From NCBI RefSeq assembly GCF_007786445.1, contig NZ_VNJI01000036.1, positions 1 to 64,000 on the forward strand: DNA of 64,000 nucleotides, written 5' to 3'. The notes below the pieces were generated by a model that saw only the letters and a program-made list of their open reading frames with translations, did not search any database and had not been told where the DNA came from. Numbering within the stretch: position 1 is the stretch's first letter; each line of letters opens with the position of its first letter. The position numbers and the translations under genes are program-made. The stretch is from Paenibacillus cremeus (GTDB lineage Bacteria; Bacillota; Bacilli; Paenibacillales; NBRC-103111). This document shows, piece after piece, positions 1 through 8,522 of this stretch.

Positions 1-82
1 TAACATAAAGTTCGGGTGCCACTGACATCTCTCGAATAAGGGATGTCAGCGTTTCTTTTAAAGAGCTCGCGTACAATTCCAA
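1..82 (-). CDS. IS4-family transposase, N-terminal fragment running off the left edge
   Basis: An open frame starts at a TTG (82-80) and runs without a stop to base 1, giving about 27 residues. A strong ribosome site, CGAGGAGG (98-91), sits 8 bases upstream, which decides the start. The visible peptide contains LIREMSVAPELYV, which I recognise as the start of a common IS4-family transposase of Bacillales. The catalytic DDE residues lie outside the window. The hairpin at 22-50 is therefore inside coding sequence and is not a terminator. Only the first residues are visible, so the family call is by motif memory, not alignment. Confidence 0.55.
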   Translation of the reverse strand, partial: MELYASSLKETLTSLIREMSVAPELYV

Positions 83-164
83 TGACAAAACCTCCTCGTT
101 TTTCAAGGGGCTTCGCCACATTTTTTTAACTGCTTGTCAATACCTATTTCGCATTTTTGCGCAA

Positions 165-200
165 AAAAAGAGCGGGCTATCTTTTCGATAACCTGCTCTT
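165..200 (-). terminator. Minus-strand terminator upstream of the IS4 transposase
   Basis: Read on the minus strand, AAGAGCAGG and CCCGCTCTT form a stem with an inner TATC/GATA pairing, followed by a run of seven T. It lies upstream of the transposase start and would stop outside transcription entering the element, a usual arrangement at insertion-sequence ends. The rest of 201-440 shows no gene. The IS end is probably near 215-250, where GGCAATG and CTTAACT sequences occur, but I could not fix it. Confidence 0.5.
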
Positions 201-440
201 GTTCTTGATTTTGGACACTATGCCTTAACTAAATGACATTGCCTCCTGGATGGGCTTTTTGAGGCTATGACCTCGTGTGCAACCCCATCGTACCGAGGCG
301 CTCCTTTTTGTTCAAACTCCCAATTATTCATATTGCAGGAATTCTAACGGAGTATGTTAGCTGAGCAGCAGATGCACTTTTCGCGCTCGTTTTCTTTTCA
401 TTAGCGTTTAATAAGGACAATATTTATAGGGGGATGCCAC

Positions 441-668
441 ATGCTTCATCTAGTTATCGGGATTCTTGCAGCATTGTTATTATGGAAAGTACTTAAGGTC
501 ACCTTCAAACTAATATTTTGGTTGATTCCAATGGGAATCGTTTGTTTCTTTGTATTCCCACACCTTTTTTGGTTTTTTGGAGGATTTGGGTTCTTGGCAT
601 TAGGACTACTTGGCACACTCTTATTAATTGGAATCGCAGGCTTATTCTTTTCATTTGATAACGACTAG
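441..668 (+). CDS. Small integral membrane protein of unknown function
   Basis: This 75-residue protein is almost entirely hydrophobic. Three membrane segments are visible at about residues 3-20, 24-45 and 47-70, with positively charged residues (K16, K19, K23) in the first loop and an acidic tail, FSFDND. The ATG is preceded by GGGGGATGCC about 8 bases upstream, an acceptable ribosome site. It resembles small membrane proteins that are common in Paenibacillus and lack a known role. No operon partner is present: the next gene is 0.8 kb away on the other strand. Confidence 0.6.
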   Translation: MLHLVIGILAALLLWKVLKVTFKLIFWLIPMGIVCFFVFPHLFWFFGGFGFLALGLLGTLLLIGIAGLFFSFDND

Positions 669-1390
669 ATAACTTATCAGAGTACTCAGTCCTAATCTGC
701 ATTAATATGTGTTTTTTTAAATGGCTGGGCGGCACCACCGATGCGCCGGCGGCCGATCTGTTGATCGGCCACTTCGTGCAGTTCCACGTCATGGAGGGTA
801 TTATCGATGCACGTAAGCATATCGATGTTGCATAGCTACAAATCCTGTGAGCCGCCTCGTCGGCAATCCCTACCCGAGGCTGGCGAGGCGTTCGAACTGG
901 AGCAACCGTTATATCAATTACGTTGGCTGACAGGGAACGCTAGTGCAGCAGTTTCGGTGCCCTGCGATAGCTGTAAGTGTTTCTGGACGAGCTACTATTA
1001 ATGCCGGCATCCAGTGGCGTTTATCACCTTTGGTGGAATTTTCCGGAGGAAGATTGAGATGATGTGAATTAAAGACGGTATGGCTGCTCAGCCTTCAAGT
1101 CGGAAGGTATATGGTGCCATGGCAAAAGGTCGAGATCATTAACGTGATTTGATTCTCACCTAATTCTAATATTGTTTGCTCAGAGCATATGGTCTGCCGC
1201 CTATGTAGGATCTCGTTGAAATCATATCATGATATGGTCAAACTCATGATACCTCTCGCTCGTCAAAGATAATGGGGGAGAGCTTTTTATTTTATGAATA
1301 GTCATAACACATCACTATTACACCCCATTAACCAGTCTTCAATTTCGTATATGTAATGATGGATGTAACAGAATGAATGAAATATAAAAT
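669..1390. other. Intergenic stretch with a G/C-rich foreign-looking patch
   Basis: No convincing complete gene is seen. Positions 727-832 are clearly richer in G and C than the A/T-rich flanks and keep an open frame (starting KWLGGTTDAPAADLL, ending in a stop at 830-832) without a start codon or ribosome site. This may be the 3' remnant of a gene from a G/C-rich source. A 64-residue open frame at 807-1001 has no ribosome site and a composition unlike a protein. Confidence 0.35.
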
Positions 1391-1431
1391 AAAAGGAGCT
1401 GCCGTTGTAATTGGTCGGGGCTCCTTTTGTT
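1391..1431 (-). terminator. Terminator of the lysine-rich secreted protein gene
   Basis: AAAGGAGC and GCTCCTTTT form a stem around an 18-base loop that can pair further; on the minus strand it is followed by ATTTTATTT. It lies just beyond the stop codon of the minus-strand gene at 1444-1731. Confidence 0.6.
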
Positions 1432-1443
1432 GTTCATTTATTG

Positions 1444-1731
1444 CTAGTTTTGAGTATTCGTTTTGCTTTGTTTAGAGGATTTGATTTGTCTAACCGGTTT
1501 GACTTGTTTAGACGTTTTGGTTTGTTTAACCTTTTGTTTTTTCTCGACCGTCTTAGTATGGCTTGTTTTGGAAACCGGAGTGCTTGTTTTGTGCGTGCTG
1601 TGCTGTACCGTTGCTTTTTGCGAATGCTTGTACGACCCTGCAGCGGGGGCAGCATAAGCAGAAGCTGCGCCAACCGTTAAGGCAGAGAAGACAACACCGG
1701 CTGCAATAATCTTTTTAGCCTTGTTCATCAT
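1444..1731 (-). CDS. Small secreted lysine/threonine/serine-rich protein
   Basis: The 95-residue product starts with a signal peptide: KAKK, then a hydrophobic stretch IIAAGVVFSALTVGAASAYA, with cleavage expected after AYA or AAPA. The mature part is low complexity, about half K, T, S and Q, with repeated KTSK/KQVK-type units and no cysteine. It is strongly basic, so it may stay bound to anionic wall polymers; that is inference. An AAAGGAGG ribosome site lies 5-8 bases before tandem ATG codons (1731 and 1728). No known domain is recognised. The opposite-strand open frames here are shadows. Confidence 0.65.
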   Translation of the reverse strand: MMNKAKKIIAAGVVFSALTVGAASAYAAPAAGSYKHSQKATVQHSTHKTSTPVSKTSHTKTVEKKQKVKQTKTSKQVKPVRQIKSSKQSKTNTQN

Positions 1732-2064
1732 GAGATTCCTCCTTTAACATGTTACTGTATTTTCCATTATACTCCTTGTCCAAATTTATACAAGATTAAC
1801 AAGGAAGCAATACAAATAAGGCATAATGCTATCGAAAACATGCGTCAACATTAAGCCTTGAATTAAGCTTCTTAAAATTCGTGATGTACTTGACCAGTTT
1901 ACAATTTTTTAGCCAGTAACGATCTTGAACTTTCATGGTATGACTTTTCCGATTTATTATTTGAATGTAAATGTTAATATGTCGATCTGAAGAATAAACC
2001 TTCATTAGCTCTGCATCCCTTAAGTAGATCATTGCAGTTCGGATAATGCAGGTAAGCCATTCCA
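1732..2064. other. Intergenic, nothing recognised
   Basis: A/T-rich sequence between two minus-strand genes. The 92-residue open frame across 1829-2107 overlaps the next gene and lacks a ribosome site. A promoter for the gene at 1731 must lie here, but no clear -35/-10 pair stands out. Confidence 0.4.
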
Positions 2065-2595
2065 TTAGGGAAGGACACGACGTGAAGTCGCATAGTGCGC
2101 GCTCCACCAGCCGGTATTCAAGTCCGAAATGGTTACTCCAGGCCTGCCGTAGGTGTGCATAATTTTTCCATTACCGATGTAAACGGCTACGTGATGGATT
2201 GGGGAATAGAAGAATACCAGGTCACCCGGCTGCAGCTGGTTTCTCGGGACGTAAGTTCCCACCTGGGATTGCTGCCTGGAAGAGCGAGGGATATTAACCC
2301 CATTGATTCGGAAAATATATTGAGTGAATGATGAACAATCGAACGAGCTTGTATTGCCGGTTTGCGCGCTGAATTGATAACGAACTCCCATAAACCTCCG
2401 TCCTGTGGAAATGATATTTTGTGCAGTGGATGACGATACGGACGCCGCATGTGCCGGAGCCGTATTCAGCAGCAAGCTGCCCGGCGCAAGCATGGAGAGG
2501 CTCAAGGTGATCCCTACTAATGTTTTACATTGACATTTATCACAGCATCTGGAGAAAAAGTATGAGGCACAACGCAAAAAAAAGCCACTAAACAT
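2065..2595 (-). CDS. Secreted NlpC/P60 (C40) cell-wall hydrolase
   Basis: This 176-residue protein has a signal peptide (hydrophobic stretch about residues 25-45, cleavage after APAHA at 50) followed by a single NlpC/P60 domain. The catalytic cysteine is C87 in FDCSSF, the histidine is H135 in HHVAVYIG, and the third polar residue is probably H147. The family cleaves D-Glu-diamino acid bonds in peptidoglycan stem peptides outside the membrane. The first 20 residues (cysteine- and aromatic-rich) look unlike a signal-peptide n-region and no ribosome site precedes the ATG at 2595, so the true start is uncertain. There are no SH3 or LysM binding domains, and the length fits the small single-domain forms. 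Confidence 0.85.
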   Translation of the reverse strand: MFSGFFLRCASYFFSRCCDKCQCKTLVGITLSLSMLAPGSLLLNTAPAHAASVSSSTAQNIISTGRRFMGVRYQFSAQTGNTSSFDCSSFTQYIFRINGVNIPRSSRQQSQVGTYVPRNQLQPGDLVFFYSPIHHVAVYIGNGKIMHTYGRPGVTISDLNTGWWSAHYATSRRVLP

Positions 2596-2871
2596 GGGTG
2601 GCCAAAATACTAGAATAAACTTGCAAAACGTTGTACTAGTATGTCAAAATCAACGTGGATTCGTTCTTGACCTTTGTTGTTTCTCGTACGTGTTTGGCAA
2701 CGAGTATGGAAAAGGCGCCGCGGACCATTTTACCGTGGGTGCAGATTTTATCGTCACTCATATTTTCTTTGCTAGTGTCTCATGGGCTAGTTCAACTCCC
2801 TCCTTAACCCTAGAAGAAACATTTGGGCTGAGCACGCATATCATAGCATCCTAATAAGGAGGAGGCTAATC

Positions 2872-3477
2872 ATGCATTGGTTTTCCATTTTGGGAATTGG
2901 AATCGCAGCGAATTTAGATAATTTGGGGATTGGTGTTTCATTTGGAGCCCGTTCCATCAGAGTGACTTTGATTTCAAATTTGATTATTGCCGTTTTGTCC
3001 ATGATCGCAAGCTATATTTCTATTACGCTAGGCAGTTTCGTTTCCAGCTATATACCTGGCAATCTAGCAAACTGGTGTGGCGGGATAATGATCATCCTCT
3101 TGGGGCTTTGGGCAATTCGAACAGAGCTTCGTAATGCTTCAATTGTACGCGAAGAACACAGTGCTAACCCCATTTCAAACCTATTAGAGCATCCCCAAGA
3201 AGCGGATAAAGATAGAAACAATATTCTGACTTGGAAGGAGTCATTTGCTCTAGGAACTGCACTCGCTTTGAATTGCCTTGCTGGTGGATTTGGTGCCGGA
3301 GTGACAGGCTTATCACCTTTGGCAACCACCATTTCCATAGGTATCTTTTCGCTGCTCACCATGGCTATTGGCGTTCGGGCAGGTCTCAAGCTATCACAAA
3401 CCTGGCTTGGAAAATGGTCCAATTTAATCGGCGGTATCATACTTATCGGCATTGGACTATATGAAGCTTTAGTTTAA
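2872..3477 (+). CDS. ytaF: Sporulation membrane protein YtaF / MntP-like transporter
   Basis: This 201-residue protein has six predicted membrane segments with a polar loop at about residues 85-120. The repeated motifs NLDNLGIGVSFG (residues about 14-25) and ALNCLAGGFGAG (about 135-146) carry the conserved polar/acidic residues of the MntP/YtaF fold, a divalent-cation exporter family. Membership in the YtaF branch, associated with sporulation in Bacillus, is by overall pattern; the transported ion is unknown. The ATG has a good AGGAGG ribosome site (TAAGGAGGAGGC) 6-7 bases upstream. It is alone on its strand and converges on the next gene with an 8-base gap. Confidence 0.8.
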   Translation: MHWFSILGIGIAANLDNLGIGVSFGARSIRVTLISNLIIAVLSMIASYISITLGSFVSSYIPGNLANWCGGIMIILLGLWAIRTELRNASIVREEHSANPISNLLEHPQEADKDRNNILTWKESFALGTALALNCLAGGFGAGVTGLSPLATTISIGIFSLLTMAIGVRAGLKLSQTWLGKWSNLIGGIILIGIGLYEALV

Positions 3478-3484
3478 TGACGCG

Positions 3485-4276
3485 CTAGAATTCGTGCTCC
3501 ATCTTTTGTTTGAAAGCGGCTAGTGTTTCGAAGGCGTCGACTCTTATTCTTTGTAAATTGTATTGGTCGAAATTCGGATTGCTACGTCCTTTTTTTATAC
3601 CGAAAGCAATTTGGTAATGGGCTTGACTCACATTGTTCTCTACTCTCAAATTTGCTTTTCCTGAAGGATAGCAAAATACGTTAACGTTCTGATGCAAGCG
3701 CTCTTCCAGCACTTGTTTGGATTCTGTCAGTTCTTTTACCAAAGCCGTACTGGATATGGTTGTCAGATCGAAATGATGAACCCCATGAGATTGAATATCC
3801 ACAAGTCCGCTGGCCTTCATCTCTTCGAGTTGCTCCCAAGTCACGTAGCCCGCTTTTCCAATGTATCCCGTTGAGATAAACAGGGTCATTTTTATTTGAT
3901 ACCGTTTTAAAATTTGGTATGCTTGATTGTATTGATTCAGGTACCCATCATCAAAGGTAAGCACAAGCGGATGCGGAGGCAATGATTTTTTGTGATTCCA
4001 GCCTTCAATAAGCTCAGACGCTGTAATGAAAGAAAATCCGCGCTCCTTCAAGGCGATCACTTGCTGTTCAAATTTTTCAGGCGTCAAGCATAGGTCATTT
4101 CGGGGTTCAGCAGAGGAAATGGAATGATACATGAGTACTGGAACGGAAGGTAAGTGCTGAGAAGCTGGATTACCCAGCATGAGCAGCCACCATAGAGTGA
4201 AGAGAGGCAACAGCAGTTCTCCTTTATTAAGTTTTTTACTTATTTTATCCTTTAATCGGCAATCCATTCTTGGCAC
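3485..4276 (-). CDS. Polysaccharide deacetylase (CE4, NodB fold), membrane-anchored or secreted
   Basis: An N-terminal hydrophobic segment (about residues 18-35) is followed by a NodB domain. VPVLMYHSIS and LVLTFDDGY give the catalytic/metal aspartates, and SHGVHHFDL gives the HxxxH-type zinc ligands. Such enzymes remove N-acetyl groups from peptidoglycan or related glycans outside the cell. The frame opens with GTG (4276); an ATG three codons later (4267) is possible, and neither has a convincing ribosome site. It is divergent from the rodA/ftsW-like gene with about 50 bases between, so promoters probably overlap. The C-terminus (about 263 residues) is complete. Confidence 0.8.
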   Translation of the reverse strand: MPRMDCRLKDKISKKLNKGELLLPLFTLWWLLMLGNPASQHLPSVPVLMYHSISSAEPRNDLCLTPEKFEQQVIALKERGFSFITASELIEGWNHKKSLPPHPLVLTFDDGYLNQYNQAYQILKRYQIKMTLFISTGYIGKAGYVTWEQLEEMKASGLVDIQSHGVHHFDLTTISSTALVKELTESKQVLEERLHQNVNVFCYPSGKANLRVENNVSQAHYQIAFGIKKGRSNPNFDQYNLQRIRVDAFETLAAFKQKMEHEF

Positions 4277-4327
4277 TAGTCAGACCATTTGTAAAAACTA
4301 TAATCACCATAAAAGGAAGAGTTGCGA

Positions 4328-5455
4328 GTGTTCAAAGAGCTTGTACATCGTGCGAAAAAAATTGATTTTATCATTATCGGGATATTAGTTTGTTTTATGG
4401 GGATCAGCACCGCGGTCATCTTCAGTGCGACCAATAATACCAAATACGCAGGACTGCATGTAAATAACCTGGTCATGTTTGCAGCCATGTTTGTTCCTAT
4501 GCTGCTCTTGGCTATGCTCGATTACCGAGTCGTGGTGCGGCATTTATCCCTAATTCTATATGCCATCGGAATATTGCTTTTAGTCTTTGTCATGTTTAAA
4601 GGTATGAACATCAACGGCTCGCAGCGATGGATCAATCTCCAGTTCATGCAGTTCCAGCCTTCCGAGCTTGTAAAGGTGTTTGTGATCTTACTTCTAGCAA
4701 AAATGCTGGAAAATCGGAAGGGTGAGGATCTCCGGCTATTCCAAGACATCTTGCCGATGCTCGGGGTGATGGGAGTTCCTTGCCTGATCGTTATGAATCA
4801 GCCGGATCTGGGGACATCCATCGTTTTTATATGTATATTAATTGGGATGCTGTGGATCGGCAAAATTCGCATCAAGCATGGATTAGCCGGGTTCGTTGTG
4901 CTCGTTGGGATCATAGGTAGTATCACATCGTTGTATTTTGTTGATAACTCATTGTTTAATAAGCTTGTAAAACCGCATCAGCTTCATCGAGTGCAAACTT
5001 TCTTGAACCCGGCTATTGATCCTGACCAAAGCTACCATGTAGTCAACTCGATCAAGGCCGTGGGCTCTGGTGAGTTAATGGGGGAAGGCTTCCTACGCGG
5101 CAAAATGATACAAGGCGGATACATCCCATATGATTATGCGGACTCGATTTATGTGGTCATTGGTGAAGAATTTGGCTTTGTTGGATCGGCGGTGCTCTTG
5201 ATGTTTTACTTTGTTTTGATTTACAGGATGATCCTCATTTGTATCGCATCGGAAGATTTAGCCGGCTCTTATTTGATCATCGGAGTAATTTCCATGTTTA
5301 CGCTGCAAATTTTCGAGAATATAGCGATGCATACGGGGCTTATGCCACTTACCGGTATTGCACTCCCATTCGTTAGCTACGGAGGCAGCTCTCTTGTAAC
5401 CAATATGCTGTGTATGGGCCTAGTACTTAGTGTATCAGTTCATAGATTAAAATGA
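4328..5455 (+). CDS. FtsW/RodA/SpoVE-family glycan polymerase (SEDS protein)
   Basis: About 375 residues with ten predicted membrane segments. Family signatures are visible: NGSQRWINL after segment 3, FQPSELVK, NQPDLGTS, and the C-terminal GLMPLTGIALPFVSYGGSS. SEDS proteins polymerise lipid II into peptidoglycan strands with a class B PBP. A GTG at 4328 is preferred over the TTG at 4322 because AGGAAG (4314-4319) is 8 bases from the former and only 2 from the latter. Which SEDS role it has (elongation, division, sporulation) cannot be told; no PBP gene is adjacent. The next gene, corA, begins almost directly after the stop. Confidence 0.85.
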   Translation: MFKELVHRAKKIDFIIIGILVCFMGISTAVIFSATNNTKYAGLHVNNLVMFAAMFVPMLLLAMLDYRVVVRHLSLILYAIGILLLVFVMFKGMNINGSQRWINLQFMQFQPSELVKVFVILLLAKMLENRKGEDLRLFQDILPMLGVMGVPCLIVMNQPDLGTSIVFICILIGMLWIGKIRIKHGLAGFVVLVGIIGSITSLYFVDNSLFNKLVKPHQLHRVQTFLNPAIDPDQSYHVVNSIKAVGSGELMGEGFLRGKMIQGGYIPYDYADSIYVVIGEEFGFVGSAVLLMFYFVLIYRMILICIASEDLAGSYLIIGVISMFTLQIFENIAMHTGLMPLTGIALPFVSYGGSSLVTNMLCMGLVLSVSVHRLK

Positions 5456-5536
5456 GGTGACGTCACGATCGTAATTTACAATACTGACACGAAACAAATC
5501 ACAACGGAAAAGGTAAGAAAACCGAAGGAAGACGAG

Positions 5537-6397
5537 GTGGTATGGATCAGACTTCGGTCTCCGGATGCTGCAGAAACCAGACATGTCCTAGCGGAACTGT
5601 TAAATGGTCACCCACTCATGGTTGAAGATTGCATTAAGCTGAATCAGCGTCCCAAAATGGACAAGTATCCGAATCACATTTTCATTTCATTTTTCGCTAT
5701 TGACCAGCAGTACAATCCGCTCGAAATTGCTCTCGTCACCGGTCCCAACTATGTGGTGTCGATTTATAAGCAGGATATCCCAGTGCTGGACAGCTTATAT
5801 GAGGAATTCCAAACGATTGCAGAAAAGATGGAGTTTTCCGCCCAAATTTTATACCATATCATGGATCAATGCGTAGATGAGTACGTTCAGATCGTAGACC
5901 ATATGGAAGACAAAATCGAGGAATGGGAAGAGGCGATTCACGAAAATCCTTATTCCAAAATAGCACAAGAGGTTTTTCGACTTAAAAGGACTACACATGC
6001 GTTGCGGAAAATTTTTATCGAGGAACGAACCCTATTGGGCAGCATGACGCATCAGCAATTTCCGTATACCTTGCCTGAAGCAGATGTCTATTTCGTGGAT
6101 GTTTATGACCATCTTACACGGGTGGTAGATTCTATTGATTTGTTTCGCGATTCATTGAACGGTTTATTAGATATGCAAATTTCCATGAAAGGGGATCGCA
6201 TGAATGAAATTATGAAGGTCTTGACGATATGGAGCACGATTTTCCTGCCCTTATCCTTTGTGGTTGGGCTTTACGGTATGAATTTGAAGGGGATACCGGA
6301 GTATGATTGGGATTTCGGGTATGGCTATGTTTGGGCTCTGATGATCGTTATGGTTCTAGTGATGGTTGTATATTTTAAGAAAAAAAAGTGGATTTAG
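5537..6397 (+). CDS. corA: CorA-family magnesium/divalent cation channel
   Basis: The 286-residue frame contains the long alpha-helical cytoplasmic part and two C-terminal membrane segments. The first ends with the selectivity motif GMN (residues 247-249) and a basic tail, KKKKWI, follows the second. CorA pentamers admit Mg2+ and close when cytoplasmic Mg2+ is high. The start is unclear: GTG 5537 has AAGGAAG 5 bases upstream, yet the same frame is open back to the rodA-like stop at 5453-5455 and encodes a plausible first beta-strand (IVIYNTDTKQ) typical of CorA N-termini. A perfect GAGGTGA (5454-5460) stands 7 bases before an ATC codon at 5468, so initiation on a rare codon is possible. An M-box follows the gene rather than preceding it. 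Confidence 0.85.
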   Translation: MVWIRLRSPDAAETRHVLAELLNGHPLMVEDCIKLNQRPKMDKYPNHIFISFFAIDQQYNPLEIALVTGPNYVVSIYKQDIPVLDSLYEEFQTIAEKMEFSAQILYHIMDQCVDEYVQIVDHMEDKIEEWEEAIHENPYSKIAQEVFRLKRTTHALRKIFIEERTLLGSMTHQQFPYTLPEADVYFVDVYDHLTRVVDSIDLFRDSLNGLLDMQISMKGDRMNEIMKVLTIWSTIFLPLSFVVGLYGMNLKGIPEYDWDFGYGYVWALMIVMVLVMVVYFKKKKWI

Positions 6398-6461
6398 ACA
6401 ATGGGAAGTTGTTGACAGTAACTGACGCCAGAGATTATTATAAATAAGTATTTGAGATGTC

Positions 6462-6610
6462 CTCGTTAGGTGAGGCTCCTATACGAACACACGCCACTGC
6501 CCGGAAACATCGAAAGATGCCAATGGGTTGAACAGAAATTGCCGGATTAAGGCTCTTTTTAATGTGGCTGAAGAACCTAGGTTCTTTTACGTCGTATAGT
6601 GCCAAAGCTC
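6462..6610 (+). promoter_or_regulatory. M-box (ykoK leader) Mg2+ riboswitch
   Basis: The hallmark core of the M-box is visible in order: GTTAGGTGAGGCTCCTATAC (6465-6484), GCCACTGCCCGGAAA (6493-6507), a small hairpin CATCGAAAGATG (6508-6519), CCAATGGG, AATTGCCGGATTAAGGC (6537-6553), and AATGTGGCTGAAGAACC. High Mg2+ folds the M-box and favours a downstream terminator. An alternative pairing region (TTGCATG/CATGCAA, 6632-6657) and a T-run terminator follow at once. The first gene downstream on this strand is the DUF1003 gene at 6945; corA lies upstream. Confidence 0.9.
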
Positions 6611-6658
6611 GACTTGGGGGGAATCGGTTATTTGCATGTATATTTTTCCATGCAAAAA

Positions 6659-6696
6659 AACGCCCTTCAGTTAAGCTGATGGGCGTTTTTATTTTT
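6659..6696 (+). terminator. Riboswitch expression-platform terminator
   Basis: ACGCCC and GGGCGT pair around a smaller TCAG/CTGA stem and are followed by TTTTTATTTTT. Placed 50 bases after the M-box core, it fits the Mg2+-controlled terminator of this riboswitch class. Confidence 0.8.
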
Positions 6697-6713
6697 CATA
6701 GTCTAGGCGTTGG

Positions 6714-6940
6714 TTGTGGCATGACTCCAGTTTAAAGAATAGATTATGGAGCCATCACAAAATTAAGATATGGAGAGGAGTTAGACATCTGATGGGTAGT
6801 CGAAGTTTAGCTGAACCGGAACCAGAACCAAAGAGTCTATTGGCAGTCGGGTTAAAACTAAATACCTTATTTGAGTATGGATGCGGCTCCTCTCCTACGG
6901 GGTAAAGTTGAATCAGACTGCCTTATTACAAGGAGGTAGT
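6714..6940 (+). other. Possible second structured leader before the DUF1003 gene
   Basis: After the M-box terminator about 250 bases remain before the next start codon. GGAGAGGAG (6772-6780) can pair perfectly with CTCCTCTCC (6887-6895), and GGCAGTC (6842-6848) with GACTGCC just before the ribosome site, giving two long-range pairings. A 63-residue open frame inside (6714-6905) has no ribosome site and reads as low-complexity. I recognise no known riboswitch. Confidence 0.3.
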
Positions 6941-6944
6941 CCGA

Positions 6945-7493
6945 ATGGCCAAAATGAATTTTTTCCACAAAAAAACGGAAACTAAGTTGGCAGCTCATAT
7001 CCAAGGCTTTGATATTGAGTTAAATCAGGAAAATACTCGTCGCATTGATCGATTAGTGGACAGCTACGAAAAGAGTATCCTAGCCCACTTAGATGAAGCA
7101 TATCAAAGAAAGACCCGCTGGTCTGACCGCCTTGCGGATCGAATCGCCTCTTTTGGCGGCAGCTGGAGATTTATTATTTATTTCGCCATCTTCCTATTCG
7201 TCTGGATCTTGTGGAACACGTTTCCCTTTAATAAATCTGCCCATTTTGATGAACCGCCTTTTATTCTTCTTAACCTGTGCCTATCGTTTATAGCAGCTTT
7301 CCAAGCCCCGGTTATTATGATGAGTCAAAATCGACAGGCTTCACGGGACAAACACGAGTCTATTATCGACTTTGCAATAAACTACAAGGCAGAGCAAGAG
7401 ATCGATGATATGCAGAGCCATCTTCATCGAATTGAGGGCGAGTTAATAGAGGTCAAAAAGCTTTTACTGGAATTGAAACAACCAAATGGATGA
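6945..7493 (+). CDS. DUF1003 family membrane protein
   Basis: The 182-residue protein has a charged N-terminal helix (residues 1-70), two membrane segments (about 73-92 and 103-125), and a C-terminal heptad-like helix, HRIEGELIEVKKLLLELK, likely a coiled coil. The block RIASFGGSWRFI followed by FDEPPFILLNLCLSFIAAF is the DUF1003 signature. Function is unknown for the family. A near-ideal ribosome site (AAGGAGG) is 7-8 bases before the ATG. The upstream M-box implies expression when Mg2+ is low, so a role in Mg2+ homeostasis or membrane stability is a reasonable inference. Confidence 0.85.
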   Translation: MAKMNFFHKKTETKLAAHIQGFDIELNQENTRRIDRLVDSYEKSILAHLDEAYQRKTRWSDRLADRIASFGGSWRFIIYFAIFLFVWILWNTFPFNKSAHFDEPPFILLNLCLSFIAAFQAPVIMMSQNRQASRDKHESIIDFAINYKAEQEIDDMQSHLHRIEGELIEVKKLLLELKQPNG

Positions 7494-7501
7494 GCGATCG
7501 A

Positions 7502-7536
7502 AAGGAGCAAACGTAATCTTAACGGAGCTCCTTTTC
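7502..7536 (+). terminator. Terminator after the DUF1003 gene
   Basis: AAGGAGC and GCTCCTT pair around an 18-base loop and are followed by TTTCTGTG. It lies about 10 bases past the stop codon. Confidence 0.6.
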
Positions 7537-8384
7537 TGTGTCTTCGCACCTTCCAGCTAACCCCCCTCAGAACCAAAGATATTCCGCCTCCGATTTTTTC
7601 CCACAGTAGTGACCCAAGACGTACCCTTGCATATAACCGCACAATTTCTTGCGAATATATTCGGAGAACAAGTATTCGGCCAATGTGTTTAAGGCTATCA
7701 TTTACGGTAAATTAACATTCTTATAGAGCTATTTAAAAATAATCGTTATTATAATAGACTTTCCATTTGCTTATGATTCACCCAAGATCCAAGGGGTTGA
7801 TTAATTATTAAGTATCATCCAGTTTCCAATATCGGACCGACATTATCGACAAAACACTGTTTCCTATAAGAACCTTTAGAGTATGCGGATTTTGAAGCTG
7901 CTTCTTTTTTGTCATTTTGTGGTGCGTTGCTAGCGCTGCATGGATGGCGAACGCATATGTAGAGAAATATTATAAAGGACTTGTCCGGCGACACAAATAT
8001 AGGTGCATAATCGTTTTACGACTGTCAAGAGCCATCTGAGGCAACGAAAAGAATTAAAATTGCTGTAGTGCACTATTCATGACAATTGAATAGAAATATT
8101 ATTATACAATACATATTGGCATGTGGTATATCCCCTATATTTATTTCGTTCCTCCCCCCGTCTGGGAGGATTTTTTTATGTTGAAATTGTCTTTATAGTA
8201 GGACGAGAGCGACTATTTGTCGAAGACTCCTTAACAAAAAGAAAGTTCGTGTTGTAAATTAGCAATCGGGGTAGGGACAATACAAAGCCAAGGACAAGGT
8301 ACTTGAGCTTATTGTATGTTTAAGCACACTTGCATTTCCGGTGCAAGAAGCAGGTAAACCAGTGACTTCTTAAAACTGAGAGGA
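7537..8384. other. Long intergenic stretch with one orphan terminator
   Basis: No gene is supported here. At 8152-8178, TCCTCCC and GGGAGGA form a 7-bp stem followed by TTTTTTT, a good plus-strand terminator with no recognisable gene before it. An undetected small RNA or a decayed gene may end there. The rest is A/T-rich and full of stops in all frames. Confidence 0.4.
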
Positions 8385-8522
8385 TTGGCAATTGCAACTC
8401 TTTGTTACTGCCCGGATAGCAGTCCCAGCTTGCTGCCAAGCAACATGATGAATATGCAGCTCAGCACAAATCAAATTTGCAAAAATTTGCCGGAAGAAGT
8501 TGAAAGGGGGGAGTTAACAATC

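Noticed and set aside
22-60. CTGACATC/GATGTCAG hairpin followed by TTTCTTTT as a plus-strand terminator
   Set aside because: The opposite strand here is the start of an IS4 transposase frame with an ideal ribosome site, so the hairpin lies in coding sequence.
2636-2761. 41-codon minus-strand frame upstream of the first NlpC/P60 gene
   Set aside because: Weak ribosome site and no recognisable family; too short to support on sequence alone.
6714-6905. 63-residue open frame between the M-box and DUF1003
   Set aside because: No ribosome site, PEPEPEP-type low complexity, and the stretch looks like structured RNA leader.
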